64,000 nt of DNA from Chryseolinea lacunae (GTDB lineage Bacteria > Bacteroidota > Bacteroidia > Cytophagales > Cyclobacteriaceae). This document shows positions 55,368 through 63,327 of this stretch, in pieces. Where the stretch lies: contig NZ_JAERRB010000012.1 of assembly GCF_016735595.1 (NCBI RefSeq), positions 62,001 through 126,000 of the forward strand, written 5' to 3'. The notes below the pieces were generated by a model that was not told the origin of the DNA, searched no databases, and saw only the letters and a list, made by a program, of their open reading frames with translations. The position numbers and the translations under genes are program-made. The stretch's first letter is position 1. Each line of letters opens with the position of its first letter.

Positions 55368-56222
55368 ATGTCGAAGCCTACATTAACACCCAACCAGATC
55401 CAGCAATTTCACACCGACGGCTATGTGCTTGTGAAAGCATTCTGCAGTCCGAAAGAAATAGACCGTCTCTATTCCGTGGCATTGCAGGACGACGCCATGC
55501 GCAAAAACGCGCTCGACCTAAACGACCAGTCCGGAAAAAAAACAAAGCTGTCGCTCTGGTTCAAACCCGGCAACGACGTGTTTGGCTACCTCACCCGCAG
55601 CGAACGCATGGTGAGCGGCGCAAGCCAACTGCTCGACAGCAACGCACCCGTATGCCATTTCCATTCCAAGCTCATGCAGAAAGAACCGCGCGTAGGCGGT
55701 GCGTGGGAGTGGCACCAGGACTATGGTTATTGGTATAAGAATCAATTCATGTTTCCCGACCAATTGCTCAGCGTGATGATTGCCCTCACCAAAGCCAACA
55801 AAGAAAACGGATGCCTGCAGGTGATCAAAGGCTCTCACAAGCTGGGCCGCGTGAACCACGGCTTTTCGGGCGAACAAGTTGGCGCCGACATGGTGATGGT
55901 GAACAACGCCCTTCAAACTATGGAGCTTGTCTATTGCGAAATAGAACCCGGCGACGCCCTCTTCTTCCACAGCAACTTGCTGCACCGCTCCGAAGCCAAC
56001 CTCTCCGATGCCCCGCGATGGTCGCTCATCTCCTGCTACAGCTCCCAATCCAACCTCGCCTACAACGAAACCTCCACCTCCTGGCACACCCCCGTAGACG
56101 TAGTGCCCGACGAAGCCGTGCTGGAATGGGAAGCCGAGTCGCTATCGAACGCCGACTTCCTGAAGAAAGAAAATGATCCGGCATTGAAAGAGACGGGCTG
56201 GGAAGCCGATGTGAAGTCGTGA
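55368..56222 (+). CDS. Phytanoyl-CoA dioxygenase (PhyH)-like Fe(II)/2-oxoglutarate oxygenase
   Basis: A 284-residue double-stranded beta-helix enzyme. The iron ligands are His116 and Asp118 in WEWHQDYGYW and His206 in LLHRSEAN. ENGCLQVIKGSHKLGRVNH is the usual strand-turn in PhyH proteins. It would hydroxylate a small molecule using O2 and 2-oxoglutarate; the substrate is unknown. The start at 55368 is followed by TPNQIQQFHTDGYVLVKAF, the canonical N-terminus. Possibly cotranscribed with the sigma gene 43 bp upstream. Confidence 0.9.
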   Translation: MSKPTLTPNQIQQFHTDGYVLVKAFCSPKEIDRLYSVALQDDAMRKNALDLNDQSGKKTKLSLWFKPGNDVFGYLTRSERMVSGASQLLDSNAPVCHFHSKLMQKEPRVGGAWEWHQDYGYWYKNQFMFPDQLLSVMIALTKANKENGCLQVIKGSHKLGRVNHGFSGEQVGADMVMVNNALQTMELVYCEIEPGDALFFHSNLLHRSEANLSDAPRWSLISCYSSQSNLAYNETSTSWHTPVDVVPDEAVLEWEAESLSNADFLKKENDPALKETGWEADVKS

Positions 56223-56522
56223 ACACCACGCTGCGAATGCAAGGAGATATTGCGCGCAATGAATTCCCGTGCCCTCACCCAACCGAGAATTGCCCAATAA
56301 CGAATGCGCTACACCAAACACACCCGCGACCGTCATAATAACTGCCAATTCTGACATTTGAACGCCAAAGCTTACACTTCAACAGCCCTGCCTGAAGGGA
56401 AGAAACTCGGTTTCTGTCCTCTTCAGCAGCCTCCCCTTGCTCACCAAGCATCCTAAATCAAAGAAAAACTTGCAATGACGGGTTTACCCTTTGTCTACTC
56501 GACTGGCTTCTAGCCCGGCCGT
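56223..56522. other. 300-bp region without a gene
   Basis: I find no coding sequence or RNA signature in this stretch between the PhyH-like gene and the repeat lipoprotein. It is C-rich on the plus strand. Its only visible element is the promoter at its right end (56523-56530). Confidence 0.5.
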
Positions 56523-56530
56523 TAGCTTTG
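56523..56530 (+). promoter_or_regulatory. -7 box of the repeat lipoprotein gene
   Basis: TAGCTTTG matches TAnnTTTG exactly and lies 18 bases before the ATG at 56549. No clear TTTG is present at the expected -33 distance, so the promoter is supported only by its -7 element. Confidence 0.5.
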
Positions 56531-56548
56531 TGTATAAACTTAAACATA

Positions 56549-57811
56549 ATGCAGATGAGTACTTTTTCATGGAGGTCTTTCGCCTTCCTTTGTATTTTCG
56601 GTTTCGTCGTGGTTGCCATGGGCTGTCGCGACGACGATCCGGCTCCCGCTCCCGTTGTGGATGTGGCTGATTTTGAAGTCGCCATTGACGAGCTGCCTGA
56701 ATCAGGAACTGTTTTGGGAACGTTAGACGCTACTACTGATAAAGGAACACTGGCTTTCCAACTGCTCTCCGAAAGCGTGATCGGTTCATTTGCCGTTAAC
56801 GCCACCACGGGCTCGCTAACCGTGTTGGATGGCACCAAGTTTGACTTTTCGAAAAACACGGCCATCACGGCTGTGGTGGTCGTGAAGAACGACAACGTTG
56901 AATCGAAAATCAACGTGAAGGTAAACATCCAGAAGATCGCGCTCGACGTCACGCCGTTCGAAATCACCATCGATGAAAACCCCAAAGCAGAAACGGCATT
57001 GGGAACACTGAAGGCTACCACCAGCAAAGGAACGCTGAGCTACACATTGCAATCGGAAAGCGTGACCGGTGCGTTTGCTGTGAACAGCACAACAGGCGTG
57101 CTCTCGGTTTTGAATAGCAGTCTTTTTGACTTTGAGAAAAACGAAACGTTAACCGCCGTAATAACCGTATCGAACGGCAAAAAGCAAGCGGCCCTTAATG
57201 TGAAAGTGAACCTCCAAAAAATAATCTGGACAGGCGAAGACCTGGTGTTTACCAAAGCCAGCGGCGCAGACTGGACACAAGCCGAGAATTACGACAAGAT
57301 CTCGGACAAAGTTATCTTCACCCGCCAGACCAGCGGACCAATCTACAACTACCAATGGTGGCTTGATACGTTTGACGGTGATGCCACCTTCGACGACCTG
57401 AACGACGATTTCTGGGATGGCACCAGCTCCACAAGAGAGTTCACACGCCAAGGTGGAACAAACGGTGTGCGTTGGGCAATCCTCGACGACACCGGATCAA
57501 GCACCGATGCCTGGAGCGAGTTCAACTTGTATGGAACCCTGGGCGATCCCGCACACTTCTACAGCTTCCACAACATTGCTAGTATGATCACACAACTTGA
57601 ACAGAATTCAGCAGTGACCGGCGCAGTAGATAATTTCTCCGTCACAGACGGCGTGAATGAATCATCCGGAACCGATATGCCCGGTCTTGTCGGCAAAAAA
57701 CTTGGTGTGTGGTTGGTAGAAGAAGACATCTATTTCACCCTCACCTTCAATACCTGGGGCTCAGGCAAAAGCAACAACACGATCTCCTACACACGGTCTA
57801 CGAAAGACTAG
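56549..57811 (+). CDS. Surface lipoprotein with two tandem cadherin-like repeats
   Basis: A 420-residue protein with a type II signal peptide (lipobox VAMGC, Cys26) followed by the acidic linker RDDDPAPAP. Two homologous repeats of about 92 residues (about 38-130 and 134-226) share the pattern ID-E-P-GT-LGTL-ATT-KGTL and SFAVNATTG/AFAVNSTTG. This resembles cadherin-like calcium-binding domains. The C-terminal half (about 227-420) is a beta-rich domain rich in Trp, Asp and Thr, which I do not recognise. Probably outer-membrane anchored. An alternative ATG lies 6 bp downstream at 56555. Confidence 0.82.
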   Translation: MQMSTFSWRSFAFLCIFGFVVVAMGCRDDDPAPAPVVDVADFEVAIDELPESGTVLGTLDATTDKGTLAFQLLSESVIGSFAVNATTGSLTVLDGTKFDFSKNTAITAVVVVKNDNVESKINVKVNIQKIALDVTPFEITIDENPKAETALGTLKATTSKGTLSYTLQSESVTGAFAVNSTTGVLSVLNSSLFDFEKNETLTAVITVSNGKKQAALNVKVNLQKIIWTGEDLVFTKASGADWTQAENYDKISDKVIFTRQTSGPIYNYQWWLDTFDGDATFDDLNDDFWDGTSSTREFTRQGGTNGVRWAILDDTGSSTDAWSEFNLYGTLGDPAHFYSFHNIASMITQLEQNSAVTGAVDNFSVTDGVNESSGTDMPGLVGKKLGVWLVEEDIYFTLTFNTWGSGKSNNTISYTRSTKD

Positions 57812-57849
57812 TAGCCGCGTCGCATAAATGTTAAGGCTGCAAGGCCACA

Positions 57850-57890
57850 AAAAAGGGGCTGCCTCAAACGGGCAGTCCCTTCCTTTTTCA
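57850..57890. terminator. Bidirectional intrinsic terminator
   Basis: GGGGCTGCC (57855-57863) pairs with GGCAGTCCC (57871-57879), with one G-U pair, around a 7-base loop. An A tract on the left and a T-rich tract on the right suit both converging genes. Confidence 0.8.
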
Positions 57891-57911
57891 AGCACATGTA
57901 AAACACCATGG

Positions 57912-58994
57912 CTACTTCCCCAGTGCCACCGCTTCACTTTGCTCCTGTGTTCGTGGCCAGTCATCGCGGATGAGGAAACGAATTCCCTCGTGCGCAAAAG
58001 TCTCCATCAGCTTTATGTTGACCTCTTGTTGAATATCCATGTACTTCAGGTAGTCGGCTACGGTAACAAAATACACCACTTCATAGCCAATGCCATAGTC
58101 CGTTAATTTTGCGAGGTGTGCACGATCGAAACGCACGTCGTCGGCACTTTCGATGATGGATTTGATGATGCCGGGAATTTCGCGAAGCTTGTCCGTTGGT
58201 GTTTCATACACCACGTTTATAGTGAACTGCACGCGCCGGCTTTCCTGGCGTTTAAAGTTGTGCACGCGCGATTTGGTGAGGTCGCTGTTGGCGATGATGA
58301 TCTGCTCGCCGGTGAGGCTTCGCAGCCGTGTGGTCTTCACGCCTATGTATTCGATGGTGCCGTTCTTGTCGTCTACGTTGATGGCGTCGCCCACTTCGAA
58401 AGGTTTATCGAAAAAGATCACGAAATAGTTGAACAAGTCGCCAATGATATTTTGCGCGGCCAACGCCACGGCTATGCCACCAATGCCCACGCCGGTGAGA
58501 ATGGTAGACACATCGTAGCCCAGGTTTTGAAACAGGAACAATCCGCCCAGTATCCAGACCACAATGTTGATGATCATCATGAGTCCTCCCACCTGCAGCA
58601 CTTTGGTTTCGCCGTTTTCCTGTTTGCGGATATAGGAAGTGAGAATGATGTGGATGCTGGTGGATATGAAGCGCAGAACAAAAAATGCGATCACCACCGC
58701 GGTGGCTACTTCCAGCACGCGTTCGGCTTTCAGCGAAAGCTCAAGGGTTTTGATTCCCCAATACACCAGTAGAAAACCCAGCATGGGCAGCACAAAACGT
58801 TCTACGCCTTTCACTACCTCATCGTCTACTTTCGACGGACTTTGCGCCACCCATTTCTCTACCTTCGAAAGAATGAAGCGTTTAAAAATGCGCAGCAGAA
58901 ACAAGCCCAACACCGCAATGCCCAGGGCGATGAGATAGGCCTGCACCGTGTTGCCCCAATACTGTCGGGCTAAAATCGATTCAGAAGATTCCAT
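57912..58994 (-). CDS. Small-conductance mechanosensitive channel (MscS family)
   Basis: A 360-residue inner-membrane protein. Three or four N-terminal helices (about 15-140) are followed by the pore helix and MscS core: GIGGIAVALAAQNIIGDLFN (about 185-204), then VGDAINVDDKNGTIEYIGVK and TRLRSLTGEQIIIANSDLTK of the beta domain. It opens when membrane tension rises, releasing solutes. I start at 58994, because a -7-like box (59022-59029) overlaps the upstream ATG at 59024. Monocistronic. Confidence 0.9.
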   Translation of the reverse strand: MESSESILARQYWGNTVQAYLIALGIAVLGLFLLRIFKRFILSKVEKWVAQSPSKVDDEVVKGVERFVLPMLGFLLVYWGIKTLELSLKAERVLEVATAVVIAFFVLRFISTSIHIILTSYIRKQENGETKVLQVGGLMMIINIVVWILGGLFLFQNLGYDVSTILTGVGIGGIAVALAAQNIIGDLFNYFVIFFDKPFEVGDAINVDDKNGTIEYIGVKTTRLRSLTGEQIIIANSDLTKSRVHNFKRQESRRVQFTINVVYETPTDKLREIPGIIKSIIESADDVRFDRAHLAKLTDYGIGYEVVYFVTVADYLKYMDIQQEVNIKLMETFAHEGIRFLIRDDWPRTQEQSEAVALGK

Positions 58995-59021
58995 AGGTAT
59001 GCTATAGTTTCTTTCGATAGC

Positions 59022-59051
59022 CATAAATAGTGTGCCTCAATTTTCAAACAA
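59022..59051 (-). promoter_or_regulatory. Probable promoter of the MscS gene
   Basis: Minus-strand TTG (59049-59051), a 19-bp spacer and TATTTATG (59022-59029) give a 7/8 match to TAnnTTTG. It covers the alternative ATG at 59024 and so supports the start at 58994. Confidence 0.4.
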
Positions 59052-59236
59052 CGGAATGATCTGATGAGCAAGAAGTTCGTTTGCACGTGTGTACAATGCC
59101 TACAGGCAATCGGGTAGATAAATCCACACGTTGCCTTTAATAAGCGCGTTCCCTTCAAATCCCGCATAGTACTCGAAACGAGAGACTATGCTACGACGGA
59201 AATGCCATTCTTTGCCGCCCGTAAATAATTATGACA

Positions 59237-59461
59237 TGACAATCGTCGGGTTCCACCCGACGATTTAGAATCGCCACATGTTTTCATTGCGCCACGCTCA
59301 CATTTCTTATTCGCATTAACGTTCATGGCGCACAGTGCGCATCACCTGATGCAACGTGCTCTTCGCGCGCCAGAACATTTCAAATATCGATGTCGTTTGT
59401 GCGTGGCGCGAATGTACGTGAAATGCAATTTCAATCGTTGGGTGGAACCCGACGATTGTCA
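59237..59461. mobile_element. 225-bp MITE- or REPIN-like palindromic element
   Basis: Two 29-bp terminal inverted repeats (59237-59265 and 59433-59461), differing at one position, begin with TGACAATCGTCGGGTTCCAC. Each contains its own perfect or near-perfect stem (ATCGTCGGG-TTCCA-CCCGACGAT). A second inverted pair inside (about 59301-59319 and 59399-59417, around GCGCCACGC and GCGTGGCGC) makes the whole element foldable. It contains no gene. This is how non-autonomous miniature transposons or paired REP elements look; no transposase is encoded nearby. Confidence 0.6.
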
Positions 59462-59534
59462 GCAGATCGTTTTCTTTCGCGAGGAATAATATACTCGTCA
59501 GGTGGAACCCGACGGTTGTTAGCAGATCGTTTTT
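59434..59534. repeat. Tandem direct repeat with a 60-bp period
   Basis: The right end of the palindromic element plus flank (59434-59474) recurs exactly 60 bp later (59494-59534), with GGTGGAACCCGACG and AGCAGATCGTTTT shared and only a few substitutions. The second copy reaches the stop codon of the outer-membrane protein gene, so the duplication appears to have copied the extreme 3' end of that gene as well. Confidence 0.7.
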
Positions 59535-60327
59535 ATTTCGTGAGCGAATAGTTCAAGCCCAGCATCACGGTGGAAACGTGCGGGGTGTTGGAATCACTAT
59601 AGAGCGACGTGATGCCGCGGCTTGCCGAGAGGTCAATGCCAAGGCGATGTCCAATGAAATAGGTGGCCTCCAGGGTGCCCGACACCTGCGCTTTCTGGTA
59701 TGCGCCCTTGTCGGTGTCTTTGTAGGTCTCAAAAGTTTGCGTAGCGAAGTCATAGCGATTCTTGTTTTCACTGGCGTGCGCCAGCAGCCCGAATGTTGCA
59801 CCGGCCCGTGCCACAAGCTTGCCATCAAAAAAAGACAGACCGGCCAGCACAGGCACCTGCGCATAGAGCTGCGTCACCTTGCCATCGCCGGCGGCCATTA
59901 ACGCGACGGGACGTGGCGTTGCAACATTTGTTTCCCAATTGCCCATCACGATGCTGCCCATGGGACTACCCGCCGTCACGGTGGTCAGTTGTTCAATGCC
60001 CACCGGAAAGTTCTCAAGCGTAGCGAAGCGCTGGTAGCGAATCCACGAAGCCGTTAGCCCTGTGCTGATAAAAAAACGCGACGACAGTGGGATATCGGTT
60101 TTCATTCCTGCCTGAAACCCCGCGCGGCCTTCATACCGTTCGTGAAGGACAGCCTCTATGGAATAGGCGGAGAAACCTGTGCTCTGGGGAATTGCTACGG
60201 CGATCGTCACATCTTTCGACATCGAAGAAACGTGGCTTAGATTGGCCCCTGCCCCAAACATGAAACGGGTTTGCGCCGAACACCAGAACGACGACAGCAC
60301 AAAAACGGAGAGTAGAATTTTCTTCAT
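59533..60327 (-). CDS. Outer-membrane beta-barrel candidate (PorT/OmpA-like)
   Basis: A 264-residue protein with a Sec signal peptide (MKKILLSVFVLSSFWCSAQ). It then shows alternating amphipathic strands such as FMFGAGANLSHVSS, RFFISTGLTASWIRYQRF and RLGIDLSASRGITSLYS. This fits the porin-like outer-membrane barrel domains common in Bacteroidota, although no C-terminal aromatic residue is present. Function unknown. Its stop codon lies inside the tandem repeat at 59434-59534. Confidence 0.72.
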   Translation of the reverse strand: MKKILLSVFVLSSFWCSAQTRFMFGAGANLSHVSSMSKDVTIAVAIPQSTGFSAYSIEAVLHERYEGRAGFQAGMKTDIPLSSRFFISTGLTASWIRYQRFATLENFPVGIEQLTTVTAGSPMGSIVMGNWETNVATPRPVALMAAGDGKVTQLYAQVPVLAGLSFFDGKLVARAGATFGLLAHASENKNRYDFATQTFETYKDTDKGAYQKAQVSGTLEATYFIGHRLGIDLSASRGITSLYSDSNTPHVSTVMLGLNYSLTK

Positions 60328-60411
60328 AGACGTTTGAACCTTGGATTACAAAAACTTGCTATAACGAATTTACTGTTTTACACGACTCCACAAATACCCC
60401 GATGCGCTTTT

Positions 60412-62061
60412 TTATTCTACCGTAGCATCAAACGCGCTGTTCAAAATTTTGCCTTCGTGCTTCATTTGAATCCAGATCCGGTAGTTGCCGGGCGATGGAA
60501 AGCTATAGGGAAACGACACCACGGTGTGCCCGGCGTGGGTGGTGTCGCTTTCGTGCTGCATGCCGCCGCCAAACAGGGTGTTGCGTTCGGCTTCGGTCAT
60601 GGCTTCCAGTCGCGTCAGCTCACGGTCCACGCTGTCGCGGAACACTTTTGGCGGCGGCATTTTGTCGACGTTTACAGGGCCGTGTTCGGTGGAAAAACGT
60701 TTCAGCATGGTTTGCTGCGAGGCCATGGAATAGCTGCCCACAGGGTGCAGGTGAATGTATACGCTGCCATCGTCTTTCATCACCACGGCGTGGCCCATCA
60801 TGCCGAGGTAGGGTTCGAGCGTTGCGGGCTTGCCGGTTGTGTCCTGCACCTCAAACTTTAACGAATAGAGGCTTCGCGACAGCAGCCGCTCGGTAGGATT
60901 GTGTTGCCAAGTTACCGTGAGCGCATCGCCCAGGGGCACGCGCACGCCGGGCTTGCCACAGATCACTTCGTTGGCGGGCAGGGGTGTGCTGGTCTTTCGC
61001 GCGTCTATGGCGTTGGTGAAGAAATAAGTATTATCTGGGTCGGACGGCACCGAGTCGCGCAAGGCCACTGTCACGGCCTGCTGTTCGGGGATGTCGAGCG
61101 TGTCGGGAATGGTTTCTGAAAATCCGCTGACGCGGGTCACGTCGGCAAACACAAGATATTGGCCCGGTGGCAACGGCGGAAGCGGGGCCACGAACGTGAC
61201 CGAGTCGCGTCGTTTAGGATGCAGGTGCGCAAAGACATCGAGTGTGTTGGCCTTCACCAAAAACAAATGCATGAGCTTGCCGTGGTCGGGAATGATGTAG
61301 CTGATGTTGCGTGTGAAGCGCAGGTTTGTGAGTTTGGTCGTGTCGACCGCAAAGACCAGCAGCTTTTCTGCGCCTTCGGTCTCCACCCGGGTCACGGCGT
61401 TGAAGGGTTTGAACATGTAGCGTTCGTAAGTCGTTGCCCAGCCATCCCACCACGCCTTGCCGCCCCAAAGCATCAGGAGCAGCAACACGGTTCCCGCAAG
61501 GGCGCCCACTCTTCGCTTCCGGCGTATAGCCATCACCGATGGATCGTCGGGCCGCAACAAACCATCGCTCACACTCACGCTGATGATGGTGACCATGAGC
61601 ACCACCAGCAACGTGGCCAGGGCTGCCAGGGACCAACCCAGCGAACCGTCCATTTTCTTTTGGGTGGTCGACACGGCCATGACGGGAATGATCACGTCGC
61701 CCGAGCCAGCCTTGCCTTTAATTTCCACGGCAATGCCCGAGGTGCCCACATCCATGAGCCAGATCACGCCACGGTAGTGACCGGGTTCGCCGGGCACGGG
61801 TAGCATTTCGTCGGCCTGGGGCGTTCCATCTGCGCCGGCAAACCAGTATACCGGTTTTGCCAGCACGGTGTTGACGCCCGAAGCATTGGTGAAGATATCG
61901 ACCGTGGCCGTGCCGGGTATGACATCGGGTGGGTTTATGAGGGCCATCACCGGAAATTGTCCTGCACTTCCCTCGAAGCTGACACCCGGACTACCCACGT
62001 GCGCAAACGCCCCTATGGGCAAACATATCGTCAGAATCAAAACAGCCAGGCGTGTCTTCAT
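60412..62061 (-). CDS. Membrane-anchored periplasmic protein, YtkA-like, His/Met-rich
   Basis: A 549-residue protein with a signal peptide (MKTRLAVLILTICLPIGAFA). A beta-rich domain (about 21-135) carries YtkA-like features (GHYRGVIWLMDVG). Two membrane helices follow (about 143-164 and 185-201), then a long C-terminal region with repeated His/Met motifs: HGKLMHLFLV, DVFAHLHPKR, MMGHAVVM, VYIHLHPVG and WIQMKHEGK. These suggest metal (copper) binding. Frames upstream of 62061 overlap the preceding gene and are rejected. Paired with the membrane protein at 62091, 29 bp away. Confidence 0.7.
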   Translation of the reverse strand: MKTRLAVLILTICLPIGAFAHVGSPGVSFEGSAGQFPVMALINPPDVIPGTATVDIFTNASGVNTVLAKPVYWFAGADGTPQADEMLPVPGEPGHYRGVIWLMDVGTSGIAVEIKGKAGSGDVIIPVMAVSTTQKKMDGSLGWSLAALATLLVVLMVTIISVSVSDGLLRPDDPSVMAIRRKRRVGALAGTVLLLLMLWGGKAWWDGWATTYERYMFKPFNAVTRVETEGAEKLLVFAVDTTKLTNLRFTRNISYIIPDHGKLMHLFLVKANTLDVFAHLHPKRRDSVTFVAPLPPLPPGQYLVFADVTRVSGFSETIPDTLDIPEQQAVTVALRDSVPSDPDNTYFFTNAIDARKTSTPLPANEVICGKPGVRVPLGDALTVTWQHNPTERLLSRSLYSLKFEVQDTTGKPATLEPYLGMMGHAVVMKDDGSVYIHLHPVGSYSMASQQTMLKRFSTEHGPVNVDKMPPPKVFRDSVDRELTRLEAMTEAERNTLFGGGMQHESDTTHAGHTVVSFPYSFPSPGNYRIWIQMKHEGKILNSAFDATVE

Positions 62062-62090
62062 AGCACGATGTGCCCTAACGTTGGTTGCCA

Positions 62091-63269
62091 TCATCGTACA
62101 ATCCGTTTTAACCACCCTCCCCAACCCAACCCTGCACGCGACGAGAGCACCGCCAGCACAAACGCGATGGCGATACCTTTCACCAGTTCCAGGCCCGACG
62201 AGACCATGTGGGGGCGAAAGAAGTAGCGGTATTCCCAGTTGGGATCGGCTCCAAAATACCATTTTGAAGTGCCAAAGAACCAGTGCCCGTGCGATGCCAT
62301 CAGCAAGGTGGCAAAGGGCCATTGAAATAATATAAACACAAACAGAAACACAGCGCCGCACACCACGGCCTGCACCCAACGGTGTGACCAGGGCGAACGG
62401 TGCACCACCAAATCGATAGCCACCGCCGGCAGCAGAATGAGCAAAGGAAAATCAAACGGCTGAAACGACGTGATGGGGTTCAGCACGGGCCCAAGACGCG
62501 GCGTGGCCGGAAAGAGCGGCAGAATCCACACCATGAGCATCAGCAAAACCGAATAGACCGCCGATGCCTGCGTGGCTCCCCACCTGGAACGCGACGACAC
62601 TGAAAACGAAACCAGCAACAACGGGAACAACCCGCTCGCCACTTCATAGAACACCACATTATGCATTTCGTGACGCCCCAGATATTCGGACGCCATCGTG
62701 TAGATCATGGCCAGAATAAAGCCCGACGACAGCGCCTGCAACAACGTGAACCGCCGTTGCACGTTCGGCGTCAATTCGGCAGCGTCCAGGTTCTGATAGG
62801 CTACCACACTCACGATGGCGCCCAGCTGTATGGTGATCATGCCCAACAACAAAACCGTATGCGGCGGCGAAAGAATGGTAACGTCCAGCCCATAGGTGTT
62901 GTGCCACCAGTCGTCGAACGGCGCCGAGGTGAGCATAGCCAGAGCGCCCCAGATGCAAAACAGGTTGCCCAGCGATCCATAGAATATGCCCCAGAACTTC
63001 ACACTGCGTTCGCGGCCCGCACCGGCCTTAAAGGTGAGCGCGAGCACGCGATAGCCGGAAAACAACCCGGCCACTACACCGCCCAGATAGATGGCTAGAT
63101 GGGGCGCCGAAAACAAACCGTCGCGCCCAATGCTGATGTGCCACGAGATGTCCCAGATCAGGCCCACCATGATGCTGAGCGAAGCGAGAACGGTTACATA
63201 CAAATAGAGGGGAACAGCTTTGGCGTTGTGTTCGGCAGGCGCCGGCCATGAAAGAGCATCCATAGTCAT
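62091..63269 (-). CDS. Polytopic membrane protein of unknown function with paired His motifs
   Basis: A 392-residue protein with about ten or eleven hydrophobic helices. I do not recognise the family. Histidines and tryptophans recur at helix ends: IWDISWHISIG, FSAPHLAIYLGG, FDDWWHNTYG and LSPPHTVLLLG in the first third. This arrangement could ligate a metal or haem, but nothing proves it. Followed after 29 bp by the YtkA-like gene, so the two are probably one transcription unit. A second start at 63263 is also possible. Confidence 0.65.
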   Translation of the reverse strand: MTMDALSWPAPAEHNAKAVPLYLYVTVLASLSIMVGLIWDISWHISIGRDGLFSAPHLAIYLGGVVAGLFSGYRVLALTFKAGAGRERSVKFWGIFYGSLGNLFCIWGALAMLTSAPFDDWWHNTYGLDVTILSPPHTVLLLGMITIQLGAIVSVVAYQNLDAAELTPNVQRRFTLLQALSSGFILAMIYTMASEYLGRHEMHNVVFYEVASGLFPLLLVSFSVSSRSRWGATQASAVYSVLLMLMVWILPLFPATPRLGPVLNPITSFQPFDFPLLILLPAVAIDLVVHRSPWSHRWVQAVVCGAVFLFVFILFQWPFATLLMASHGHWFFGTSKWYFGADPNWEYRYFFRPHMVSSGLELVKGIAIAFVLAVLSSRAGLGWGGWLKRIVR

Positions 63270-63327
63270 AGAGGGTTACAACCAAAGATAGTTTTTAAAT
63301 CGGGAGTTGAAAACAGTCTGGTGTAGT

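Noticed and set aside
59241-59265. Possible tRNA T-arm because of the GGGTTCCACCC stem-loop
   Set aside because: The loop is five bases, no acceptor stem, D-arm or anticodon arm surrounds it, and the same stem recurs as an inverted terminal repeat.
59237-59534. A possible CRISPR array from the spaced repeats
   Set aside because: Only three copies occur, one is inverted and spacing is irregular apart from the single 60-bp step; no cas genes are present.
62062-62379. N-terminal extension of the YtkA-like protein
   Set aside because: It overlaps the end of the membrane protein gene and lacks protein-like features; a clean signal peptide begins at 62061.
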